Assembly: GCF_040839445.1 (NCBI RefSeq)
Contig: NZ_JBDPGJ010000006.1
Span: 1-64,000 of the forward strand
DNA from: Aquibium pacificus
GTDB lineage: Bacteria > Pseudomonadota > Alphaproteobacteria > Rhizobiales > Rhizobiaceae
Direction of reading: 5' to 3'
DNA: 64,000 nt
In this document: in pieces, positions 15,784-23,739 of the stretch
How the letters are laid out: each line of letters opens with the position of its first letter
Position numbering within the stretch: position 1 is the first letter of the stretch
Program-made: the position numbers and the translations under genes
Notes under the pieces: generated by a model
What the model was told of the DNA's origin: nothing
Databases searched by the model: none
Seen by the model: only the letters and a program-made list of their open reading frames with translations

Positions 15784-17022
15784 TCACCACTTCTCGACGT
15801 TGGGGATGGCGGCTCCGGTGGCCTCGACCACGATCTTGCCGTCGCGCACGCTGCCGACGTTGACCTGAAGTCCCTTCAGGGGGAAGGGTGCCTCAGGCGT
15901 GAAGGACAGCGTGGGAAGGAAACCGTGGGTTTCTTCTGTAGTGATCGGTTCTGCAAAAAGCGCCTCGCGCACCTTCTCGCCGGTCAGGCCCTCCGGACCG
16001 TTGGCTTCTATCGCATGTTCGATCACCGTAACGGCAAAAAGCCCTTGGGAGATGCCCATGGCAGTCACTACGTTCCAAGGCGCCTTCAGGCCGTAACTGT
16101 CGGACAGGGTCTGGTAGAACTGGCGGGGCGGCGTATCCTCGTCGGCCGCGATGGCCATGCCGTAGGCTTCGTAGTCGCCTTCAAGCTGTTCGAGGCCGCC
16201 CAGGGCTTTGCCCGAGGCGGGAAGGCCATTGTGCGAACTCATCATGATCGGCACATCGGCGCCATTGGCCTGCAGGCCGCGCTTTGCGGCAACTACGATC
16301 GAAGTGTTGGTCTGGATGATCAGGGCGTCGGCGCCCGAGCGTGCCACGCGGCGCATCTGCGCCGTCAGATCGGTCGGCTGCACTTCCGTATAGATCACCT
16401 CAACTAGTTCGATCTCGTCGGGGTGCTCTTCGGCGTATTTCTCCAGGCCCTTGGCCATGTCCACATAGGCCGGCGAGGCCTCCGAGGCCATAATCGCTGC
16501 CTTGATGGGGCCATCACCGCCCCGCTTCTGGCGCAGCCAGTACAGGAAGCCCGCGCTCTCGTGTGAGTAGGTGGGACGGGGATTGAAAATCCAGGAGTCC
16601 GGTTTCCACGCATAGCCGTACGCGGCGGTGGCCATGAACATCGGGATCTTGTCCTCGGGAAGGCGCTCGGACAGTGCTGCGACGTCGGGGCCGCCGAGGC
16701 CGATTACCGCGATGGGCTCGAGTTCGGACTTGATGCCGGGCCACAGGCTTGCCACCTGGGCGGCGTCATAGCGGGTCTCGTAGTTCTTATAGTTCAGCGT
16801 CACACCCAGTTGCGCGCCGCGGGTGGCGTTCCACCAGTCGATCACCTTCTCGCGCCCCGCCGCGAGGATCGGCATGATGTCGGCATAAGGCCCCGAGAAG
16901 TCCGACAGGAGCGCCACGTTGTAGCGGGTTTCCTCCTGCGCCTTCAGCGGCAGTGCCGAGGCCAGCGCCATTGCGCCCGCCGCAAGAAGAGTGCGGCACC
17001 GCGATTTCAACGACATTGTCAT
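15784..17022 (-). CDS. livK: Liv-type ABC transporter substrate-binding protein
   Basis: 412 residues with a cleavable signal peptide of about 28 residues (basic start, hydrophobic LLAAGAMALASALPL, cleavage after KAQ-type end). A type-I periplasmic-binding domain follows, starting YNVALLSDFSGPYADIMP. GGGAGAAAG precedes the ATG. It captures the substrate in the periplasm for LivH/LivM. Unlike amino-acid LivJ/LivK proteins it belongs to the longer group associated with aromatic or other carboxylates; the ligand is unknown. It is fifth in the operon, after livM. Confidence 0.85.
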   Translation of the reverse strand: MTMSLKSRCRTLLAAGAMALASALPLKAQEETRYNVALLSDFSGPYADIMPILAAGREKVIDWWNATRGAQLGVTLNYKNYETRYDAAQVASLWPGIKSELEPIAVIGLGGPDVAALSERLPEDKIPMFMATAAYGYAWKPDSWIFNPRPTYSHESAGFLYWLRQKRGGDGPIKAAIMASEASPAYVDMAKGLEKYAEEHPDEIELVEVIYTEVQPTDLTAQMRRVARSGADALIIQTNTSIVVAAKRGLQANGADVPIMMSSHNGLPASGKALGGLEQLEGDYEAYGMAIAADEDTPPRQFYQTLSDSYGLKAPWNVVTAMGISQGLFAVTVIEHAIEANGPEGLTGEKVREALFAEPITTEETHGFLPTLSFTPEAPFPLKGLQVNVGSVRDGKIVVEATGAAIPNVEKW

Positions 17023-17053
17023 TTTCTTTCTCCCAGTTGAGGGCCGGCCCTGG

Positions 17054-18106
17054 TCAATAGGGGAACGGCCAGATGCGGTAAGACGACTTCAGGATGGTCC
17101 AGCGATGCATCAGTCCCTTGGGCTCGAGGATCATGAAGAGGGCAATGACCCCGCCCAGGATCACGTTCATTCCCGCGAAGACGATGTCGCCGCCGAGGAA
17201 GGTTACGCTGTCGGCAATGTTCGGCCCAACGGTTGCGATGATCTCCTGAATCACGCGGATCACGAAGACGCCGATAAGCGCACCGACGACAGAGCCCATG
17301 CCGCCAACGATAATCATCGCTATGAAGAACACCGAGTTGAACAGGGTGAACTGATCCACGCCGACGAAGCGGATCAGGTAGGCCCAGAGCCCGCCGCCCA
17401 CCCCGGCGTAGAATGCGCCGATCAGGAAGGCGTTGGCCTTGGTGGCGGCGACATTGATGCCCATGATGCCGGCGGCCACGTCGTCGTCGCGGACCGCCAC
17501 GAAGGCACGCCCGAAGCGCGAGCGGACGATTCCGAAGGCGCCGGCCACCATGATCGCGGCAACGAACAGCATAAGGTAGTACTGCGCGCCTTCGCTCACG
17601 ATCCGCAATCCGAAAAGCGTGGCCGGCGGCACGGTCACCCCGTTCGATCCCCCAAGCCAGGACGAGGGCAGATTGAGTACCGCGAAGTGGAAGATGAATT
17701 GTGCCGCGATGGTGGTGAGCGCCAAGTAGAAGCCCTTGATCCGCGCCGCCGTCAGCCCGAAGAGGAAGCCGAAGACAGCCGCTGCGAAACCGGCGATGGG
17801 GATTGTCAGAAGGAAGGTTAGCCCGGTCTTCTCGGCCAGGATCGCAGCCGTATAGGCGCCAACTCCCATGAATGCCGCCTGACCGAGGTTGATCTGACCG
17901 GCATAGCCGGTGCAGATCTGAAGCCCCACGGCGACCACGGCGCTGATGTACATGATGTTGAGGATGGCGACGATCCGCGGCCCTACCAGATAGGGCGCCG
18001 CCAGCAGCACCGCGATGAATAGGATGAGCGAGAGCGCTTGCCAGCGGGTGCGGACCAGCCGCCGGTCGGCGCGGTAGCTGGTGGCGAAGATGCCGGAAGG
18101 ATCCAT
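17054..18106 (-). CDS. livM: Liv-type ABC transporter permease LivM
   Basis: A 350-residue inner-membrane permease with many hydrophobic segments. It includes the family motif GYAGQINLGQAAFMGVGAYTAA and the cytoplasmic EAA-like loop RSRFGRAFVAVRDDDVAAGIMGIN that contacts the ATPases. It begins 3 bases after the livH stop and is followed by livK. It forms the translocation channel with LivH. Confidence 0.92.
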   Translation of the reverse strand: MDPSGIFATSYRADRRLVRTRWQALSLILFIAVLLAAPYLVGPRIVAILNIMYISAVVAVGLQICTGYAGQINLGQAAFMGVGAYTAAILAEKTGLTFLLTIPIAGFAAAVFGFLFGLTAARIKGFYLALTTIAAQFIFHFAVLNLPSSWLGGSNGVTVPPATLFGLRIVSEGAQYYLMLFVAAIMVAGAFGIVRSRFGRAFVAVRDDDVAAGIMGINVAATKANAFLIGAFYAGVGGGLWAYLIRFVGVDQFTLFNSVFFIAMIIVGGMGSVVGALIGVFVIRVIQEIIATVGPNIADSVTFLGGDIVFAGMNVILGGVIALFMILEPKGLMHRWTILKSSYRIWPFPY

Positions 18107-18109
18107 CGC

Positions 18110-18994
18110 TCAGACCCTCTCGATGGTGCGCCAGCCGAACAGTCCGGTTGGCCGGATCAGCAGGATGCCCAGCATGATGAGGTAGGGCACGACAGTACCG
18201 AGCGCACCGCCCACCAGCGGATCGAGATAGTTGGTGGCCAAGCTTTGTGCCACGCCCACGATTACGCCGGCAAGGATTAGTCCGCCGATGGATTCGAGCC
18301 CGGCAAACAGCGCAACAGGAAGCGCGGCGAAGCCGATCTCGGAGGCAAGGAAAGTGAGCGACTTGCCGCTCAGGAAGATCATCGCACCCACCGTGGAGAG
18401 AACCGCGCCCAGGACCCAGGCGAAGGCGATCGAGCCCTTGACCGAGATCCCCATAGACGAAGCCACCACATGATCCTCGGCCACCGCCGTCATGCGCAGC
18501 CCGGCGCGGGTCCGATTGAAGAACCAGGAGAGCCCGACCGCCGCGACCACGGTGATGAGACCGCCGATCAGGAGGTTCATCGGAATCAGCATCTCTCCCA
18601 GGAACAGCGGCTTCAGAGGGAAGATCACCGGGAAGGGCCGCACCGCGGGTCCGAAAAGCAGCAGCACAATCCCGCGCAGCAATATCAACAGCCCCACGGT
18701 GACCATGACCATGGAGAATACACTTTCTCCGATCAGTTTGGTCAGGAAGATCCGCTCGATCAGGTAGCCTGCCAGCGCCGAAAGCAGCAGCGAGAGCGGG
18801 ATCGCCAGCCAGAGGTCGAGACCCAGCTCGAAGGTCGTGTACCACACGATGAAGCCGCCCAGGATCACCAGTTCGCCCTGGGCGAAGTTGAACACTTTGC
18901 TGGCGCGATAGATCACCACGAACCCCATCGCGACCAGAGCATAGAGCAGCCCGATCAGGGCGCCAGTGATGATGTCGTTGATAACGTAGATCAT
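18110..18994 (-). CDS. livH: Liv-type ABC transporter permease LivH
   Basis: A 294-residue inner-membrane permease. The N-terminal GALIGLLYALVAMGFVVIYRASKVFNFAQGE pattern is characteristic of LivH, and RTRAGLRMTAVAEDHVVASSMGI is its ATPase-coupling loop. It lies directly between the embedded CoA ligase gene (upstream, 16 bases) and livM. It pairs with LivM in the membrane complex. Confidence 0.92.
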   Translation of the reverse strand: MIYVINDIITGALIGLLYALVAMGFVVIYRASKVFNFAQGELVILGGFIVWYTTFELGLDLWLAIPLSLLLSALAGYLIERIFLTKLIGESVFSMVMVTVGLLILLRGIVLLLFGPAVRPFPVIFPLKPLFLGEMLIPMNLLIGGLITVVAAVGLSWFFNRTRAGLRMTAVAEDHVVASSMGISVKGSIAFAWVLGAVLSTVGAMIFLSGKSLTFLASEIGFAALPVALFAGLESIGGLILAGVIVGVAQSLATNYLDPLVGGALGTVVPYLIMLGILLIRPTGLFGWRTIERV

Positions 18995-19010
18995 CGTTTC
19001 GTGAACTCCT

Positions 19011-21008
19011 TCACGCGGCGTGTTGCTTCCGGGCGGTGCGCGGAGCGCCCTCTACATCGGTAACGGCGACGTGGACTCTTAGAACGCCCCGGCGGCCGTC
19101 TTGATAGGTGACAGCGATTTCCAGATCGACACTGTGGTCCCCGCCGTAGATCGCCTCCACTAGATCGGCGTAGCGCTCCTCCAGAAAGGCTCGGCGCAGC
19201 TTGCGGCTGCGGGTCAGCTCGCCCTCGTCGGGGTCGAGCTCCTTGGGGAAGTTCGCGAAACGCCGGACCCGCGAGCCTTCCGGCAGAAGCATGTTGATGC
19301 GCTCCACCTCCGCTCTGATCAGTTCGAGGATCTCGGGTTTCTGCGACAGGTCGGTATAGGTTGAGAAGCTGAGCTGGTTCTCCTCGACCCAGCGGCTCAG
19401 CACCTCCATATCGATATTGATCAACGCCGCCACGAAGGGGCGCGTCTGGTCTCCAAGGATCATCAGGTCCTTGATGAAGGGGCTGTAGCGCAGACGGGTC
19501 TCGATGAACTGCGGCGGATAGCTGTGACCGTTGCAGAGATGCCGCATGTCCTTTACGCGGTCGAAGAACACGAGCTCTCCATCATCGGTCATCGAGACGG
19601 CGTCGCCGGTCGCGTACCAGCCGTCCCTGGTCTGGGCCTCAGCGGTCTTGTCAGGCTTGCGGAAATAGCCGCCGAACCCCGAGCCGCCCCGCACATGGAG
19701 CTCGCCGTCCTCGGCGATGCGAAATTCGAGCGGATCGCCATAGACAGGATTGACCTGCATCCAGCGCCCGCTGGTCTCCAGCTTATAGCTTTCGCCCATA
19801 TGCGCTGTGAGAAGTCCGACTTCCGTTGCCCCGTATACGTTGCGCAGCTTCACGCCCATGGCGTGGAACATGCGGAAGACGTCGGGCGCCATGAGCGCGC
19901 CCCCGGACATGGCGTTCCTGGCCTTTCCCAGGCCCAGATTGTCGCGCAGGTGCCAAAGCACGAGAGCCTCGGCCAGCGGCAGCTGCAGGCGCGCTGCAAG
20001 CGAAGGCCCGCGCCCTTCAAGCCGCTCGACATAGACGTCGCGGCCCACCCTCATGGCCCAGTTGTAGAGCGCCCGCCGGATCGGCCCCGCGCTCAGCATC
20101 CGCGCCTGTACAATCGAGGCAAGGTTCTCCCACTGACGCGGGCTGAAGACCAGCGCATCGACGGCCAGCTCACGGATGTTGTCGAGTATCTCTTCCGGCC
20201 CCTCGGGGAAGTTCACCACCATCGGTGCAAGCAGCCCGATCGACAGCCCGAAGATCTGCTCGGTAACCCAAGCCGGGGAAATATAGGTGAGGTACTCGGT
20301 GCCCGGCGCGATTTCGACCGCGCCCATCACCCGGGCGGAGTTGTCGAAAAGATAGCGCTGCGAGATCATAACGCCTTTCGGCTTGCTGGTCGTGCCCGAG
20401 GTATAGGACAGAACCGCGATGTCGCCGGGTCTACCGCGCGCGACACGAGCCTCGAATAACTTCGGGTCCTGGTCGTGACGGCGGGCTCCGGCATCGCTCA
20501 CCGCCTGATACGAGCGCAAGAGCGGGTGTGCGTAAGTCCACAGCCCGGCATCGTCCCAGTAGACAATGGCGATGATGCCCTCGAGGTCCCCGGCGATCTC
20601 GAGGCACTTGTCCACCTGCTCCTGGTCCTGCACAAGGAAGATCCGCGTCTCCGAATCCCGCGCCAGATAGTGAATCTCGGCGGAGGGTTGATCAGGGTAG
20701 ACCGAGATCACCTTTCCGCCCAACGATTGGGCGGCGTACTCGGCCCAGAAATGTTCGGGTTCGTTCTCGCCGATTACCATCATTGAGTCGCCCGAGCCGA
20801 ATCCCAGATCGTCAAGGCCAAGCGCCAAGGCGCGGACCCGCTGGAGCACGTCGGCCCAGGTGAACTCGCGCCAGATGCCGAGGCGCTTGTGCCGCTGGGC
20901 CAAGGCAGCCGGCGTGGCCTTGGCCCGCGCCAGCAACACCTGCGGCAGCGTTTGGCTTTGCGTCACCGCAGGATCGCTGAAGACCTTCGCTGCTGTTGTG
21001 CGCTCCAC
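19011..21008 (-). CDS. AMP-forming acyl-CoA synthetase embedded in the liv operon
   Basis: A 665-residue ligase of the long-chain fatty-acid/FadD15-like group. The SYTSGTTSKPKG adenylate loop is at 201-212, NVYGATEVGLLT follows, and GWYATGDAVSMTDDGELVFFDRVKDMRHLCNG is the hinge region. It lies between livG and livH with 4- and 16-base spacings. A ligase in this position is a recurring feature of Liv-type operons for carboxylic acids, suggesting vectorial uptake with immediate activation. The Thr-to-Ser change in the loop (TTS for TTG) is tolerated in this group. The substrate is unknown. Confidence 0.9.
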   Translation of the reverse strand: MERTTAAKVFSDPAVTQSQTLPQVLLARAKATPAALAQRHKRLGIWREFTWADVLQRVRALALGLDDLGFGSGDSMMVIGENEPEHFWAEYAAQSLGGKVISVYPDQPSAEIHYLARDSETRIFLVQDQEQVDKCLEIAGDLEGIIAIVYWDDAGLWTYAHPLLRSYQAVSDAGARRHDQDPKLFEARVARGRPGDIAVLSYTSGTTSKPKGVMISQRYLFDNSARVMGAVEIAPGTEYLTYISPAWVTEQIFGLSIGLLAPMVVNFPEGPEEILDNIRELAVDALVFSPRQWENLASIVQARMLSAGPIRRALYNWAMRVGRDVYVERLEGRGPSLAARLQLPLAEALVLWHLRDNLGLGKARNAMSGGALMAPDVFRMFHAMGVKLRNVYGATEVGLLTAHMGESYKLETSGRWMQVNPVYGDPLEFRIAEDGELHVRGGSGFGGYFRKPDKTAEAQTRDGWYATGDAVSMTDDGELVFFDRVKDMRHLCNGHSYPPQFIETRLRYSPFIKDLMILGDQTRPFVAALINIDMEVLSRWVEENQLSFSTYTDLSQKPEILELIRAEVERINMLLPEGSRVRRFANFPKELDPDEGELTRSRKLRRAFLEERYADLVEAIYGGDHSVDLEIAVTYQDGRRGVLRVHVAVTDVEGAPRTARKQHAA

Positions 21009-21012
21009 TGTT

Positions 21013-21801
21013 CTACCCCAGATAGGCTTTGATCACGGCCGGATCCCTCTGGATTTCAGCCGGCGTCCCTTCAGCGATCACCCGGCCGAAATCCAGCACC
21101 ACGACCCGGTCGGCCAGGTCCATCACGACGCCCATGTCGTGTTCCACAAGCACCACCGGGATCTTCCGCGCCTCGCGCACGTCGAGGATGAAGCGCGCGA
21201 GATCTTCTTTCTCCTCGGAGTTCATTCCGGCCATCGGCTCGTCCAAAAGCAGGATGGAGGGCTCTTGCGCCAAGGCGCGGCCCAGATCGACGCGCTTGCG
21301 CAACCCGTAGCCCAGCGTGCCCACCTGCCGGTTTCGGATCGCCTCGATCTCAAGAAAGTCCACGATTTCCTCGACAGCCTCGCGATGTTCGGTTTCCTCG
21401 CGCATCATCGGCCCGTAGTGGAAGAAGGCCTGGACTACATTCGAACGCATAAGGGTGTGGCGGCCAATCAGGATGTTCTCGACCACGGTCAACCCCCCGA
21501 AGAGGTGCGTTCCCTGAAAGGTGCGTGCCAAGCCTCGGCGGGCGATCTGGTCCACGCGGAGGCCGGTCACGTCCTGCCCGATGAGTTCGACGCACCCCTG
21601 CTGGGGGCGGTAAAAACCGGCAGTGACGTTCAGAAACGATGTCTTTCCTGCACCATTGGGGCCGATGATCGCCAGAAGCTCGTCCTCGCGCACCTCGATA
21701 GAGACGTCATCCAGCGCCGTCACTCCGCCGAACCGAAGGGTGGCGCTGCGGACGGCAAGCGGCGGTGCCTGTCGCTCTTTTCGCGCGGCGGTCATGAGCA
21801 C
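21013..21801 (-). CDS. livG: Liv-type ABC transporter ATP-binding protein LivG
   Basis: 262 residues with Walker A GPNGAGKTS, Walker B ILLLDEPMAGMN and the H-loop VEHDM. The signature motif is degenerate (LGYGLRKRVDLGRAL in place of LSxGxQ), as often seen in LivG. A second in-frame ATG two codons later could also serve as start. It is the first gene of the seven-gene minus-strand operon. A 20-bp palindrome shared with two other promoters lies about 140 bp upstream. Confidence 0.9.
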   Translation of the reverse strand: MLMTAARKERQAPPLAVRSATLRFGGVTALDDVSIEVREDELLAIIGPNGAGKTSFLNVTAGFYRPQQGCVELIGQDVTGLRVDQIARRGLARTFQGTHLFGGLTVVENILIGRHTLMRSNVVQAFFHYGPMMREETEHREAVEEIVDFLEIEAIRNRQVGTLGYGLRKRVDLGRALAQEPSILLLDEPMAGMNSEEKEDLARFILDVREARKIPVVLVEHDMGVVMDLADRVVVLDFGRVIAEGTPAEIQRDPAVIKAYLG

Positions 21802-21942
21802 GCGATGCCGTCACGAATTCCTGGCGGCGGGCGCAGGGAACGTGAGTCATCACACCGGCCACAGGTCCGTTCGCTACCGATCAACGATCTTCCTCCCGTC
21901 GACCCTGTCGTTTGTGCAGGGCTTCAGCAAACCCCATTGAAC

Positions 21943-21962
21943 AATCTAACAGACGTTAGAAT
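21943..21962. promoter_or_regulatory. putative TetR operator 2 (livG promoter)
   Basis: Palindrome AATCTAAC-AGAC-GTTAGAAT, with 15 of 16 arm bases fitting ATTCTAAC-N4-GTTAGAAT. It lies upstream of livG in the 267-base region between livG and the right direct repeat. No other gene start lies near it, so it should act on the liv operon. The remaining bases of this gap show nothing else I can support. Confidence 0.65.
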
Positions 21963-22068
21963 TCGAATCAACTGCCCTCTCTTTACTGTCGTCCGACCTG
22001 TGGACTTGCCTTCTTTGCGCTTGGATAGGTGACCGGCTGGGGCAAAGACGGCATCCGGGGGATACGCA

Positions 22069-22477
22069 TATGCGCTGAAGCGCAGGACCGATAAGCTGGC
22101 TGCCACGATGACCGGTACGCTGATGGCGCTGTTCGGACGGACGGGTGTCAGCGGATAGGCGCAGTCGAGGCAGGCCTCAGTTGGCCTCGCGCTCGATCCA
22201 GGTCTCCAGGACGTGGCGCTGTATCTTGCCGCTGGTCGAGCGCGGGAAGTCTTCGGAAGCGATGAAGCGGATCTCGCGCGGCCGCTTATAGCCGGCCAGT
22301 TGATCGCGGCAAAGCCGCATCAGCTCGTCGGCATCGGGGCCGTCGACGTGCCGTGCCACGAAGGCCACCGGGCGTTCGCCCCAGCGCAGGTTCCCCGGCT
22401 TTTACGACGGCGGCATCGATCACCTGCGGATGCGCCAGCAGCACCCGCTCGATCTCGGTTGGATAGACGTTTTCCCC
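22069..22477. repeat. right copy of the ~410-bp direct repeat
   Basis: Direct repeat of 8897-9305, about 95% identical by eye. It starts inside what was the thioesterase 3' end (only the last ~30 codons survive here, ending at the stop near 22158) and runs into the 3' end of the minus-strand CoA ligase. In this copy the ligase is attached to its full gene body while the thioesterase is truncated, the mirror image of the left copy. Confidence 0.85.
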
Positions 22478-23707
22478 ACCCGACTTGATGAGATACTTGG
22501 CGCGGTCCACGAAGTCGATGGTGCCGTCCGCATTGCGGCGGAAGACATCGCCCATATGAAAAAAGCCACCGCGAAAGTCGCGGGCGTTGGTCTCGTCGGC
22601 ATTCCAGTACCCGGAAAATAGCGTGGGGCCGCGCACGGCCATTTCTCCGGGCGTTCCATCCGCCACCTCGCGCCCCTCCGGATCGACCAGCCGCACCTCG
22701 CAGAAGGCGCTGGCGCGCTTCGACAGACGTTTCGGCGCGACGCCCACCGGGATCAGCTCGGCCGTGGCCGGCGGCAGCCCCGTTTCGGTCGCGCCGAAGG
22801 AGTTGAGATAGGGCGCGCCGATCAGCGACGTGAGTTCTGCAATCTGATGCGGCGGCACCAGATCGGCCATAGCGCCGCAGACCCTGACGCCTCTGATCGG
22901 CAGAGGATTGGCGCGACGTTCCGCGATGAAGGCGTCGATCGCGCCCGGCATCATTATGAACCAGCCGACCTTGTGGCGGCTCAGCGCCTCATTGATGACC
23001 GCCGGCTGCAGCCCATCGACCATCACCACGGGGCCACCGCGCAAGATCGTGGCTAGCGCATGGTCGGTCGACGCCATATGGAACATCGGCGCCCAGGCGA
23101 TGAAGGCGTCATCAGGCTGGAGCGCGAGCTGCGCCGCAAAAACCATGGCACGCGCGATATGGGCGCGATGACTGATGAGTGCGCCCTTGGGCAGCCCCGT
23201 GGTGCCGGAGGTGTAGAGGATGGTCAGCCCCGCCTCCACGTCATTCACCAGCGCGTCGATGCGCGGATCGGGCTCTGCTCCAGCCAGTGCGGCCTCCCAG
23301 TCGGGGCCGATTTCCAGAACCGGCAGGTGCGAGACCGCGTCCAAGGCCGCGCGCAACTCTGGCTCGACCACGGCCAGAACCGGTTCAACCAGGTCGATGC
23401 AGTGCTTGAGCTCCGGCGCGGCCAGCCTCCAGTTCAAACAGGCGACGATCGCCCCGATCCCGGCGGCGGCCAGTTGCAGTTCAAGGTACTCGGCGCGATT
23501 GTGCGACAGGATCACCAGCCGGTCCCCGGTCTTTACCCCCCGCGCCAGAAGCACCGCAGCGAGACGGTCCACACGGCCCAGAAGGGTGCCGTAGCTGTGT
23601 CTTATCTCTCCGTTCTCGAGCGCAAGCGCATCTTGTTGCTCGCGCGCTCTCGTGCGAAACATCGAATAGACATCTGCCCGCCCGGCGCGGGCCACCTCCG
23701 GCAGCAT
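22177..23707 (-). pseudogene. AMP-forming CoA ligase interrupted by a frameshift
   Basis: Starts at ATG 23707 after GGGAGGAG. The YTSGTTGLPKG loop is at 165-175, followed by SFGATETG and the FVDRAKYLIKSGGENVYP hinge. About 75 codons before the expected end, near 22395, the frame shifts: GGGGAACC replaces the GGGGACC kept in the left repeat copy. The correct C-terminal domain (FVARHVDGPD through FPRSTSGKIQRH to WIEREAN, stop at 22177) continues in another frame. Without it the catalytic Lys (SGKIQRH) is lost. Either the gene is recently inactivated or this is a one-base sequencing error. It follows the FadH-like gene by 32 bases. Confidence 0.75.
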
Positions 23708-23739
23708 GATGCTCCTCCCTGGCAATCGATCCTCGTTGT

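Noticed and set aside
17019..18845. 608-codon minus-strand frame across livM and livH
   Set aside because: It is an alternative frame through the two permease genes. The Arg/Pro-rich product lacks the membrane segments seen in the true LivM and LivH frames.
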